A DNA stretch of 64,000 nucleotides. Source: Phycicoccus sp. Soil748. Its GTDB lineage: Bacteria; Actinomycetota; Actinomycetes; Actinomycetales; Dermatophilaceae. A program made the position numbers and the translations under genes. Where the stretch lies: NCBI RefSeq assembly GCF_001428025.1, contig NZ_LMSC01000012.1:199618-263617 (forward strand). The letters are read 5' to 3'. The notes beneath the pieces were generated by a model. It saw only the letters and a program-made list of their open reading frames with translations. It ran no database searches and was not told the DNA's origin. Below are positions 46,832-55,417 of this stretch, in pieces (position 1 is the stretch's first letter; every line of letters starts with the position of its first letter).

Positions 46832-49800
46832 CTTCGTCGGTGGCGGTGGTGCTGACGGTGGAGCCCTGCTCGGTCTTGGTGACGACGACCTGGCTCGAGA
46901 TGCGGGTGCGCAGCTCGGCCACGTGGCTGACCACACCGACGGCGCGGCCGCCTTCGCGCAGGCCGTCGAGGACGGTCATGACCTGCTCGAGGCTCTCGTC
47001 GTCGAGCGTGCCGAAGCCCTCGTCGACGAACAGCGTCTGCAGGTCGAACCCACCGGACTCCTCCCTCACCGCATCGGCGAGCCCCAGGGCCAGGGCCAGG
47101 GACGCCATGAACGACTCACCGCCGGACAGCGAGCTGGTGTCACGGGCCTGGCCGGTCCACAGGTCGAGGACCTCCAGCCCGAGCCCGCTCCGGGCTCCGC
47201 GCGCGGCGAGGTCGTCGGTGTGGCGCAGCTGGTAGCGGCCCTCGCCCATGGTGACGAGGCGCTCGTTGGCCAGCGCCGCGACCTTCTCGAGCCGCGCCGC
47301 CAGGACGAATGCGGAAAGCCTCATCCGCAGGGTGTTGGACGCAGAGGTGCCGGTGACCGCGTCGGCGACCTCGCGCAGTACCTCGTGCTCGGCCGCTGCG
47401 GTGGCCAGTGCGGCGCACCGCTCGCCGACGGCGGTGCGCACCCGCTCGACGCCACCGAGGGTGCGCCGGACCAGGGTCTCGGCCGCGAGGGCCGAGGTGT
47501 AGGCCGTCCGCGCGGCCTCGGCGCCGTGCTGGAGCGTGTCGAGGTCAGGCGCCTCGCCGACGAGGGCCGCAGCCACGTCCGGGTCCTCGACGATGGTGGC
47601 GGCCTGCAGAAGGGCCGTGTCGCGAGCGGTGGTGCGGGCCCTGAGGGCGGTGACGTCGGCGGGACTGAGCAGTGCCGAGCGTGCCGCCGGGACGTCGGCG
47701 AAGCCGGCCTCGGTGAGCGCCGCCGTGGTCGCGGCGTCGACCACGGCCAGGGCTTCCAGAGCCCCTTCGAGCGCCTGGGCAGCGTGCAGGTGGTCCTGGA
47801 GCTGGCGGACCGTGGTGTCGTGGCGCCGGCGGACCCGCGGCAGTACCTCGAGCAGGTCGGAGACGTCGCCGGTTGCCGTCTCGCCGTCATGGACGTGGTG
47901 GTGCTGGTCACCGGCGCAGGGGCAGGTGGTGCCGTGCTGCAGGAGTGCCTCGCGCACGGCCTCGCCGTCGGTCGTGAGGTCCTGCTCGAGGGCGGCCAGG
48001 GTGGTCCGCGCGGCGGTGAGGCCGTCACGCAGCGCAGCGGCCTGGTCGGTCAGGGTGGCGATCTCGGCTTCGGCGGACTCCACGAGCTCGCGGGCACGGT
48101 CCAGCGCTGCCGAGCGCTCGACCGCCGATGCGTGCTCGGCACGGGCGTGGACCACGGCCTCGGCAAGCGCCTGCGCGTCACGCAGCTCCTCGCCGAGCTG
48201 GGCTGCACGCTCCGCCTGCGCGGCCTCGATGGAGGCGACCACTGACTGTGCGTCGGCGTGCGCGGCGGCCGCGACCTGCCAGGCGTGCTCTGCAGCCTCG
48301 ACCACCTCGGCGGCCACCACGTCGCCACCGGTGGCCGGTGCCGGGTGCTCGGGGGAACCACACACCGGGCAGGGGTGCTGGTCCTCCAGGCGTGCCGCGA
48401 GCTCGGCGGCCATGCCGTCGAGCCGGGCCTGTCGAAGGTCCTGGTAGACGTCGCGCAGGTCGGCTGCCCGGGAACGGGCCGCCTGCGCGAGGGACGTGGC
48501 CTGTGCCAGCTCAACGGCTCCGTGGTCGAGCGCCGTCCTCGTCCGGTGCAGGACGGACAGCTCCTTGACGCGCGCAGCGGCGGGGGCCACGGCGCCGGCC
48601 GCCTCCGTGGTCGCGGCGAGCCCTCGCTGGGCCGCCAGGGACGCCTCTCGACTGCGGATGACCCTCTGGCCGAGCTGGGTGTGGGCGCGCTCGGCGGCGT
48701 GGGTCTGCTCCACCAGGGCCGTGTGCTCGCGGGTGCGCTCGAGCCAGGACCGTCCGCGCCGTTCGGCCTCGTCGAGGGCCGCCGCTGCGCCGGTCGCCCG
48801 CTCCACCGCGGGCTCCAGGGCGTCGACGGGCACCCCGAGGGCAGTCACGGTGCAGGTCGTCGCCTCGACGCGCTCCCGGGCCTGCTCGACGGCGTCGGCC
48901 GCCCGGGCGTGGGCCGCGAGGTCACCCGCGACCGAGCGGGCCCTCTGCGCGGCGTCGAGCGTGGACACGGCCGCGTCGTGCTCGGCCTGTCCGGAGGTGA
49001 GCCGCTCGATCGTCAGGGTCGCCTGCCGACCCCGCTCCCGCCGGGCCTGGACCTCGCGGGCCTGGTGCAGCGCGGTGGTGGCCAGGGCGTCGGCGGACTT
49101 CGCGCGCTCGACCGCCGCGAGCCCCTGCACCGAGGCGGACTCGAGCGCTGCCCGCACGGCGTCGAGTGCCGCGGGGAGGTCCTCGAGCGGCAACGCCGAC
49201 CAGTCCGGCGCCGCAGCCGGGCCGCCGTCACCTGAGTCGCTCGCGCCGTCCGCGCCCGGCTCGCCGAGCGCCTCGGCGACCAGGCCGGCCGGTGCGTCGG
49301 CCAGGACGTCGGCGAGCACCGCCAGGTCGGAGCGCAGGGCCGCGTGCTCCGACTCCAGGCGAGCCGCCGACTCCTTGCGTCGCGTGGCGAACCACTCCTC
49401 GACGGCGGCATAGGTGCTGACGTCGAACAGCCGCTCGAGCAGGCCGCGTCGCTCCTCGGGCGTCGCCCGCAGGAACGCCGCGAAGTCACCCTGGGGGAGC
49501 AGCACCACCTTGCTGAACTGCTCCAACCCCATGCCGAGGACGTCCTTGACGACGTCGGCGATCTCGTCGTGACGGGTGCTCAGGGCGTCCCACCCACCGC
49601 CCCGGTGCTCCCACAGCACTGCCTTCGCAGGCACCTTGGTCTCGCCGGTGCCGCGCGCCTTGGGCCGCATGAACTCCGGGGAGCGCTCGAGGCGGAACCG
49701 TCGGCCACCGGCCGTGAGCTCGAGGGTGACCTGGGGGACGGCGCCGCGCTCGGCGTGGTCGCTGTGCAGGCCCTTCTTCGAGCGGGAGCCGGGCACGTCG

Positions 49801-49961
49801 GCGTACAGGGCGAAGGCGATCGCATCGAGGAGGCTCGTCTTGCCGGCCCCGGTGGCCCCACGGATGAGGAACAGGCCGCCGGCGGCTGCGGCGTCGAGGT
49901 CGACGTCGACCGTGCCGGCGAACGGCCCGAACGCGGTCACTGTGAGGCGGTGCAGCCTCAT
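46815..49961 (-). CDS. sbcC: DNA repair exonuclease subunit SbcC (Rad50-like)
   Basis: SbcC is the ATPase/coiled-coil subunit of the SbcCD nuclease that opens hairpins and processes protein-blocked ends. The 1048-residue protein has the N-terminal Walker A (LIRGATGAGKTSLLDAIAFALY), VVLLPQGDFAAFLRATPEERRGLLERLFDV, a zinc hook CPVC at residues 531-534, and C-terminal LSGGESFMASLALALGLAD plus the Walker B TLFVDEGFGTLDDESL. A second Cys/His cluster (CPC at 680-682, then four His) lies in the returning coiled coil. The ATG overlaps the sbcD stop by 4 bases. Confidence 0.93.
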   Translation of the reverse strand: MRLHRLTVTAFGPFAGTVDVDLDAAAAGGLFLIRGATGAGKTSLLDAIAFALYADVPGSRSKKGLHSDHAERGAVPQVTLELTAGGRRFRLERSPEFMRPKARGTGETKVPAKAVLWEHRGGGWDALSTRHDEIADVVKDVLGMGLEQFSKVVLLPQGDFAAFLRATPEERRGLLERLFDVSTYAAVEEWFATRRKESAARLESEHAALRSDLAVLADVLADAPAGLVAEALGEPGADGASDSGDGGPAAAPDWSALPLEDLPAALDAVRAALESASVQGLAAVERAKSADALATTALHQAREVQARRERGRQATLTIERLTSGQAEHDAAVSTLDAAQRARSVAGDLAAHARAADAVEQARERVEATTCTVTALGVPVDALEPAVERATGAAAALDEAERRGRSWLERTREHTALVEQTHAAERAHTQLGQRVIRSREASLAAQRGLAATTEAAGAVAPAAARVKELSVLHRTRTALDHGAVELAQATSLAQAARSRAADLRDVYQDLRQARLDGMAAELAARLEDQHPCPVCGSPEHPAPATGGDVVAAEVVEAAEHAWQVAAAAHADAQSVVASIEAAQAERAAQLGEELRDAQALAEAVVHARAEHASAVERSAALDRARELVESAEAEIATLTDQAAALRDGLTAARTTLAALEQDLTTDGEAVREALLQHGTTCPCAGDQHHHVHDGETATGDVSDLLEVLPRVRRRHDTTVRQLQDHLHAAQALEGALEALAVVDAATTAALTEAGFADVPAARSALLSPADVTALRARTTARDTALLQAATIVEDPDVAAALVGEAPDLDTLQHGAEAARTAYTSALAAETLVRRTLGGVERVRTAVGERCAALATAAAEHEVLREVADAVTGTSASNTLRMRLSAFVLAARLEKVAALANERLVTMGEGRYQLRHTDDLAARGARSGLGLEVLDLWTGQARDTSSLSGGESFMASLALALGLADAVREESGGFDLQTLFVDEGFGTLDDESLEQVMTVLDGLREGGRAVGVVSHVAELRTRISSQVVVTKTEQGSTVSTTATDEAAPAA

Positions 49962-51133
49962 GCTGCCCCCTCCGCCCGTCGCGGCGCCCGGAGCTGTCCC
50001 TCGTCGTCGTGCCCCGCCCTCTCGACCCTGACGGCCTCCACGGCCCGGGCGACGACGGCGCGCTCCTCGTCGGTGGACGCGTGGCCGCGGACGTGGTCGA
50101 GGAAGGTGCAGCAGACGTCGAGCGGGTCCTGCTGCTGCGCGCGCTGGGCGTAGGACCGCACCGGCACCGGGGCGCCCTGCGGGTCGAACTGCAGCACCAG
50201 TGTGTGGGGGAACCGGCGACGCAGCCGCTCCATGGCACCTGGTGGCCGCGTGGCATCGGTGAGGGTGACCTGGCACCAGGCGCGCTCCGCCTCCGCGTGG
50301 CTCGGGTCGGCGAGCAGCGCCTCGAGGTCGCCTCGCAGCACCGCCAGCGGGCGTGCGACCGGGGCGTCGACCGGCTCGACGTGGACACCGTGCTCGTCGA
50401 GGTCGACCAGCCACGAACCCTTGGTCTGCCGGTGCTCGCTGAACGACAGGGCGATCGGCGAGCCGCTGTAGCGGACGGTTTCGCTGACCCGCTGGCGGCC
50501 GTGGAGGTGACCCAGGGCGACGTAGTCGTGCCCGGCGAACGTGCGCGGGTGCACCGCGCCGACGCCGCCGACGGCGATGTCGCGCTCGGAGTCGCTGGTG
50601 GCGCCGCCGGTGACGAACGCGTGGCCCATGACGACCGACCGGCCCCCGCGGGCCAGCCGGTCGGCGTTGACCCGGGCCATGGCCGCACCGAGCACTCCTG
50701 CGTGGGTGCGCTCGGTGGTGCCGAGGGTGCCGGCCGCCACGGACGGCTCCAGGTAGGGCAGGGCGTGCACGGCCACGTCGCCCACCATCACCGGTGTGCC
50801 GACGGTGTCGAGGGAGGAGCGGATGTGCAGCCCGGTGCGGGCCAGCAGCTCGCTCGCGAACCCCAGCCTGATCGCGGAGTCGTGGTTGCCGCTGGACAGG
50901 ACCACGGTGGCGCCCTCGGCCACCAAGCGGGTCACCGTCTCGCTGAGCAGCTGGACGGTGTCGGGGGCCGGCATCGCCCGGTCGTAGACGTCGCCGGAGA
51001 CCAGGACCGCGTCGACGGACTCGGTGCGCACCGTCTCGACGAGGTGGTCCACGAACTGCGCCTGGGCGTCCAGCAGCCCCACCTGGTGGAAGGACCGCCC
51101 CAGGTGCCAGTCGGAGGTGTGGAGGAAGCGCAC
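49958..51133 (-). CDS. sbcD: DNA repair exonuclease subunit SbcD (Mre11-like)
   Basis: SbcD is the metallo-phosphoesterase nuclease partner of SbcC. The 391-residue protein begins RFLHTSDWHLGRSFHQVGLLD and has VDAVLVSGDVYDRAMP, VVLSSGNHDSAIRLGF, VVMGHAF and YVALGHLHGRQRV, i.e. all five metal-binding phosphoesterase motifs. The start is GTG, 6 bases after a TAGCCT hexamer, so sbcDC seems to be a leaderless two-gene operon. Confidence 0.94.
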   Translation of the reverse strand: MRFLHTSDWHLGRSFHQVGLLDAQAQFVDHLVETVRTESVDAVLVSGDVYDRAMPAPDTVQLLSETVTRLVAEGATVVLSSGNHDSAIRLGFASELLARTGLHIRSSLDTVGTPVMVGDVAVHALPYLEPSVAAGTLGTTERTHAGVLGAAMARVNADRLARGGRSVVMGHAFVTGGATSDSERDIAVGGVGAVHPRTFAGHDYVALGHLHGRQRVSETVRYSGSPIALSFSEHRQTKGSWLVDLDEHGVHVEPVDAPVARPLAVLRGDLEALLADPSHAEAERAWCQVTLTDATRPPGAMERLRRRFPHTLVLQFDPQGAPVPVRSYAQRAQQQDPLDVCCTFLDHVRGHASTDEERAVVARAVEAVRVERAGHDDEGQLRAPRRAEGAA

Positions 51134-51139
51134 GTCAGC

Positions 51140-51145
51140 AGGCTA
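51140..51145 (-). promoter_or_regulatory. -10 element, leaderless sbcDC operon
   Basis: TAGCCT on the minus strand ends 6 bases before the GTG at 51133. Confidence 0.6.
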
Positions 51146-51262
51146 GGAGAGCCCGGTGACAGCCGTTGGCAGGCGCGCCCGGCGTGTGGTTGGGTCGTCA
51201 CACCGAGGGCTTTCCCGTGACCCCCGGCCGCCGGCACCAGCCACCAGTCGAGGGAGGGTCCC

Positions 51263-52744
51263 GTGGGGGAGGAAGTCACCGCCCAGAGCTACACCCGCGA
51301 GCAGCGGCAGCAGTACCGCGAGAAGGTGCGCCAGAACCTCGACGTGTTCGAGCGGATGCTGTCCCAGAGCGTCTTCGAGTTCGACCGGCCGATGACCGGC
51401 CTGGAGATCGAGCTCAACCTCGTCGACGACGACTACCAGCCCAAGTTCGCCAACGCCGAGGTCCTCGAGGCCATCGCCGACCCCGGCTACCAGACCGAGC
51501 TGGCGCAGTACAACATCGAGCTCAACGTGCCCCCTCGCCCGCTGCCGGGCGACTCGGCCATCCAGCTCGAGGACGAGCTGCGGGCCTCGCTCAACGCCGC
51601 GTCCACGGCGGCCGAGAAGCGCGGGGCGCACATCGTGGCGGTCGGCATCCTGCCGACGATCATGCCCAAGCACTTCGAGGGCGAGTGGATCAGCGCCAAC
51701 AACCGCTACACGGCGCTCAACGACTCGATCTTCTACGCCCGTGGCGAGGACATCTACCTCGACATCGAGGGCCCCACGGGGGAGCGGGTCGCCACCTACT
51801 GCAACTCCATCGCGCCCGAGTCGGCCTGCACGAGCGTGCAGCTGCACCTGCAGGTCGCACCCCAGGACTTCGCCGCCCACTGGAACGCCGCGCAGGCGCT
51901 GGTGGCCCCGCAGATCGCGCTCGCGGCCAACTCGCCGTTCTTCTTCGGGCAGCGCCTGCACGCCGAGACGCGGATCGAGCTGTTCAGCCAGGCCACCGAC
52001 ACCCGCAGCATCGAGCTGAAGAACCAGGGCGTGCGACCCCGCGTCTTCTTCGGGGAGCGCTGGATCACCTCGATCTTCGACCTCTTCGAGGAGAACGTCC
52101 GCTACTTCCCGGCCCTGCTCGCGGAGGTGTCCGACGAGGACCCCGTGGCCAAGCTCGAGGCCGGCGAGGCCCCGTCGCTGTCTGAGCTGCGCCTGCACAA
52201 CGGCACGGTCTACCGCTGGAACCGTCCGATCTACGACATCGTCAACGGCACACCGCACCTGCGGGTCGAGAACCGTGTCCTGCCAGCCGGTCCCACCCTG
52301 GTCGACACCCTCGCCAACGCCGCGTTCTACTACGGCGTCATCCGCAAGCTCGCGTCTGACGACCGGCCGATCTGGAGCAAGATGAGCTTCGCCGCGGCCG
52401 AGCAGAACTTCCGCGACGCGGCGCGCGACGGCATCGAGTCCCGGCTCTACTGGCCGGGCTTCGGTGAGGTGCGGGCCGAGGAGCTGGTCCTGCGCCACCT
52501 GCTGCCCATGGCCCACGAGGGGCTTGCCGAATGGGGCGTGTCCGCGGCCGTGCGCGACCGCTACCTGTCGGTCATCGAGGGCCGGTGCACGACGAGCACG
52601 AACGGTGCCACGTGGCAGACCGACGCGGTGGCGAGGCTGCAGGCCTCGGGCATGGACCGGCAGAGCGCCCTGGCGGAGATGCTGCGTCACTACGCGAAGA
52701 ACATGCACAGCAACGAGCCGGTCCACACGTGGCCGCTCCCGTAG
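51263..52744 (+). CDS. Glutamate-cysteine ligase family protein (GCS2 type)
   Basis: The 493-residue protein resembles the GCS2 carboxylate-amine ligases: MTGLEIELNLVDDDYQPKFAN with the metal/ATP-binding Glu residues, YNIELNVPPRPLPGDS, TSVQLHLQVAPQDF, and AETRIELFSQATDTR. Characterised relatives make gamma-glutamylcysteine; actinobacteria use such enzymes for glutathione-like or ergothioneine precursors, but no such pathway gene is next to it, so the product is uncertain. GAGGGAGG upstream supports the GTG at 51263. Confidence 0.85.
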   Translation: MGEEVTAQSYTREQRQQYREKVRQNLDVFERMLSQSVFEFDRPMTGLEIELNLVDDDYQPKFANAEVLEAIADPGYQTELAQYNIELNVPPRPLPGDSAIQLEDELRASLNAASTAAEKRGAHIVAVGILPTIMPKHFEGEWISANNRYTALNDSIFYARGEDIYLDIEGPTGERVATYCNSIAPESACTSVQLHLQVAPQDFAAHWNAAQALVAPQIALAANSPFFFGQRLHAETRIELFSQATDTRSIELKNQGVRPRVFFGERWITSIFDLFEENVRYFPALLAEVSDEDPVAKLEAGEAPSLSELRLHNGTVYRWNRPIYDIVNGTPHLRVENRVLPAGPTLVDTLANAAFYYGVIRKLASDDRPIWSKMSFAAAEQNFRDAARDGIESRLYWPGFGEVRAEELVLRHLLPMAHEGLAEWGVSAAVRDRYLSVIEGRCTTSTNGATWQTDAVARLQASGMDRQSALAEMLRHYAKNMHSNEPVHTWPLP

Positions 52745-52751
52745 GCGTGTC

Positions 52752-53435
52752 GTGACCCACCCGAGCCGGCCGGCGGGCCCGCACGACCACCACCACGACC
52801 CGCGACCCGAGGGCCACCGCACCGGGCTCGGTGGGGGCGACGGGAGCTGGGACGAGCGGTACGGCGCGGCCGAGCAGGTGTGGAGCGGTCGGCCCAACGG
52901 CGCCCTGGTGACCGAGGTGGCCGCGCTGGCGCCCGGTCGCGCGCTCGACGTGGGGTGCGGCGAGGGTGCGGACGCGGCGTGGCTGGCCGGCCGCGGGTGG
53001 GACGTGACCGCACTCGACGTCTCACGGGTCGCCCTCGAACGCGCCTCCAGGCATGCCCGCGAGGCGGGGGTGGAGGTCCGCTGGCTGCACAGCGGGCTCG
53101 TCGAGGCGGCCCTTCCGGAGGGGAGCTTCGACCTGGTGTCGGCGCAGTACCCGGCGCTGCCCCGCACCGAGGCGCAGGAGGCCGAACGAGCCCTGCTGTG
53201 CGCAGTCGCCCCGGGCGGCACGCTCCTCGTCGTGCACCACGTGCACGACGCCGGCGTCGCCCACGAGCACGACTTCGACCCCGAGGACTTCGTGGCACCG
53301 GCGGACGTCGCGGCCCTGCTCGACGACGGCTGGGTCGTGGAGGTCGACGAGGTGCGGCCGCGCGTCGTCCCCGTCGGCGGGGCCGGAGCCCACCACGTCG
53401 ACGACGTGGTCCTGCGCGCCCGGCGCCTGCCCTGA
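52752..53435 (+). CDS. Class I SAM-dependent methyltransferase
   Basis: The 227-residue protein starts with a His/Pro-rich tail (HDHHHDPRPEGH) and then DERYGAAEQVWSGRPNGALV, followed by motif I ALDVGCGEGADAAWLAGRGWDVTALDVS. That layout is like the thiopurine/tellurite-type methyltransferases in which 'W...Y......WSG.PN' precedes motif I. The substrate is unknown. It follows the GCS2 gene by 7 bases, suggesting cotranscription. Confidence 0.85.
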   Translation: MTHPSRPAGPHDHHHDPRPEGHRTGLGGGDGSWDERYGAAEQVWSGRPNGALVTEVAALAPGRALDVGCGEGADAAWLAGRGWDVTALDVSRVALERASRHAREAGVEVRWLHSGLVEAALPEGSFDLVSAQYPALPRTEAQEAERALLCAVAPGGTLLVVHHVHDAGVAHEHDFDPEDFVAPADVAALLDDGWVVEVDEVRPRVVPVGGAGAHHVDDVVLRARRLP

Positions 53436-53461
53436 CCGCGCCGGCTGTCGGTGGCACGCCC

Positions 53462-53467
53462 TAGGGT
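53462..53467 (+). promoter_or_regulatory. -10 element of RES/Xre module
   Basis: TAGGGT predicts a start near 53474, about 50 bases before the antitoxin ATG. Confidence 0.5.
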
Positions 53468-53474
53468 GGCACCA

Positions 53475-53495
53475 TTGACCTTGACGCCCTTGACG
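53475..53495 (+). repeat. Direct TTGAC repeats, candidate antitoxin operator
   Basis: TTGACC (53475), TTGACG (53481) and TTGACG (53490) lie head to tail. CCTTGACG recurs exactly at 53479 and 53488, one 9-base step apart. They cover the expected transcript start, a usual place for an autoregulating antitoxin. Confidence 0.5.
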
Positions 53496-53524
53496 GGGCA
53501 CGGACTCGATGGAGGTCGACGAGG

Positions 53525-54070
53525 ATGACGCCCCGCACCCGTACCACCACGCCGGTCGACGCCCTGACCGACGCGCTGCGCGAGCGGATCGCGGCGCGGG
53601 TCGAGGACCTGCGCGCCTCGGGACGCAGCCTCGAGCTCGGTGACGTCGACGACCTCGCCGACCGCATGGTCGCCGCGATGCCGACGGTGCACCCGCTCGA
53701 CCAGCCGCTCGGGCCGTTCTACGACACGGCCGGCCTCGTGGCGTGGCTGGGCATCAGCCGACAGGCGCTGTTCGACCGCGTGCGACGCGGCACCGTGCTG
53801 GCCTGCCGCACGGCGGACGGCCACCTCCTCTACCCGTCGCTGCAGTTCGGCCGCAACGGCGCCGTGCGGCCGGGGGTCGTGGAGTCCGTCGGGGCGTTCA
53901 CCCGGCGCGGGGTCGACGGCTGGTCGGTCGGCGCCTGGCTGACGACACCCACCGACGTGTTCGAGGGCCACAGCGCCATCGACTACCTCGTGGTCCACCG
54001 GTCCTCGTCGACGGCGGTCCGCAGGGTCGCCGAGGCGGCAGCAGCCGACGCCGGCACCTGGGCGGCATGA
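53525..54070 (+). CDS. Xre/MbcA/ParS-type antitoxin
   Basis: The 181-residue protein has a central DNA-binding segment (DTAGLVAWLGISRQALFDRVRRGTVLACRTADGHLLYPSLQF) and a C-terminal region (SVGAWLTTPTDVFEGHSAIDYLVVHRSSSTAVRRVAEAAA). The latter resembles the MbcA/ParS toxin-binding domain, which reads 'WL.tPn..l.g..p.d.l'. In RES/Xre systems this protein binds and inhibits the toxin and represses the operon. It overlaps the RES gene by 4 bases (ATGA), and GGAGG/GAGG stretches precede the ATG. Confidence 0.82.
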   Translation: MTPRTRTTTPVDALTDALRERIAARVEDLRASGRSLELGDVDDLADRMVAAMPTVHPLDQPLGPFYDTAGLVAWLGISRQALFDRVRRGTVLACRTADGHLLYPSLQFGRNGAVRPGVVESVGAFTRRGVDGWSVGAWLTTPTDVFEGHSAIDYLVVHRSSSTAVRRVAEAAAADAGTWAA

Positions 54071-54702
54071 GCGCTCGCGAGCAGGTCGCCCAGGGCGGTC
54101 CTCCCGCCTCGCTGCAGGGGTTTCCCACCCGAGCCCTCCGCCGCGACACCGCGCTGTACCGCGCGCACCGTGCCGACCGCGGGCCGTGGTGGTTCGGCAG
54201 CGACGGCTCGGGTCGGTTCGACCTCCCCGCGCCCCGGGGCACCTGCTACGCCGCCCTCGACCCCGCCAGCGCCCTGCGCGAACGGGTCGGGCCGGTCCTC
54301 GCCGCCGCCCGTGCCGTCCCCGAGAGCCTGCTGGAGGACGTCGTCGTGTCGCGGCTGGCGGTGCCCGACGACCGGGAGGTCGCGGACCTGCAGTCCCGGG
54401 CGGCGGGAGACCACGGCGTCACCCGCGAGCTCGAGACGATGGTCCCGTACGCCGTGCCGCAGGCGTGGGCCCGGGCGCTGGACGGCGCCGGTCACCAGGG
54501 GGTGCGCTACGGCCCCAGGTTCACCCCCGGCGACTGCAGCGCCGTGGCCCTGTTCGAGGAGGCGGGTGAGCAGGACTGGCCGGTCGACCCCGCGCCGCAA
54601 CCGGCGACACAGGTGCCCGGGGGCCCCGCGGTGGTGTCGACCCCGCGACGGTCCGACCTCACGGTGGTGCGACCCCCGCGCACGCGCGTCCCCCGCGGGT
54701 AG
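54067..54702 (+). CDS. RES-domain toxin (MbcT-like NAD-targeting)
   Basis: The 211-residue protein has the RES domain with its naming residues: Arg in ALYRAHR (about 32-35), Glu in CYAALDPASALRERVG (about 72), and Ser in GDCSAVALFEEAG. Characterised RES toxins such as Mycobacterium MbcT and Pseudomonas Res degrade NAD+. The C-terminus adds about 40 Pro/Arg-rich residues not needed for the fold. Coupled translation with the upstream antitoxin supports a working type II pair. Confidence 0.83.
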   Translation: MSAREQVAQGGPPASLQGFPTRALRRDTALYRAHRADRGPWWFGSDGSGRFDLPAPRGTCYAALDPASALRERVGPVLAAARAVPESLLEDVVVSRLAVPDDREVADLQSRAAGDHGVTRELETMVPYAVPQAWARALDGAGHQGVRYGPRFTPGDCSAVALFEEAGEQDWPVDPAPQPATQVPGGPAVVSTPRRSDLTVVRPPRTRVPRG

Positions 54703-54729
54703 CCCCTCAGGCGCCGGGCTGCCGCAGGT

Positions 54730-55392
54730 TCACGCCTCGGCACCCTCCGGCAGGGTGGGTCCGTGGTTCCAGACGCGGATCGCCGGCTGTTCGCGGTCGT
54801 GCTGCAGCACGCACACCGAGCCCGCGTCGAGGAGGAGCTGGGCGCCCAGGCGCGGCTCCTGACGCAGGAAGACCGAGGCGAGGACCCGGAGCGCGTGGCC
54901 GTGGCCGACGAGCACAACGTCCCCGTCGGCGAGGGCCGGGAGCACGCGTCGTACGACCCGGGAGGCCCGGGCCGCCACCTCCTCGACGGTCTCCCCAGGG
55001 GTCTCACCGGCGGGCACGCCGTGGGCGAACACCGTCCAGTCCCAACCCAGCCCGTCACGGATCTGCGACGTCGTCAGGCCCTCGTAGGCGCCGTAGTCCC
55101 ACTCCACCAGGTCGTCGTCGAGCTCGGGAGCGAGACCGGCCAGCTCGGCTGTGCGACGCGTGCGCTGCAACGGGGAGCAGAGCGACAGGACGAAGTGGTA
55201 GTCGGCGAGCAGTGCGCCCGCGGCCATCGCCAGCTCCTCGCCGTGCGCCGTGAGGGGCAGGTCGGTCCGGCCGGTGTGCCTTCCCGAGAGCGACCACTCG
55301 GTCTCGCCGTGTCGCAGCAGGACCAGCCGCCCCGAAGGGGGGTCCACGGGCGTGGGGGGTGAGACGGGCGGGGTCGGCACGGTGCTCGGCAC
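54730..55392 (-). CDS. Histidine phosphatase / phosphoglycerate mutase family protein
   Basis: The 220-residue protein has the RHG motif (LVLLRHGETEWSLSGRHTGRTDLPLTAHGEE), the SPLQRTRRTAELAG segment and the second catalytic His in VVLVGHGHALRVLA. It is a cofactor-dependent-type phosphatase with unknown substrate. The GTG at 55392 is chosen because CAGACT (a CAnnnT variant) lies 6 bases upstream and because an ATG at 55419 would overlap the divergent PhzF gene. Confidence 0.85.
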   Translation of the reverse strand: MPSTVPTPPVSPPTPVDPPSGRLVLLRHGETEWSLSGRHTGRTDLPLTAHGEELAMAAGALLADYHFVLSLCSPLQRTRRTAELAGLAPELDDDLVEWDYGAYEGLTTSQIRDGLGWDWTVFAHGVPAGETPGETVEEVAARASRVVRRVLPALADGDVVLVGHGHALRVLASVFLRQEPRLGAQLLLDAGSVCVLQHDREQPAIRVWNHGPTLPEGAEA

Positions 55393-55417
55393 GCGGTCAG
55401 TCTGACAGAGTGAGCCC

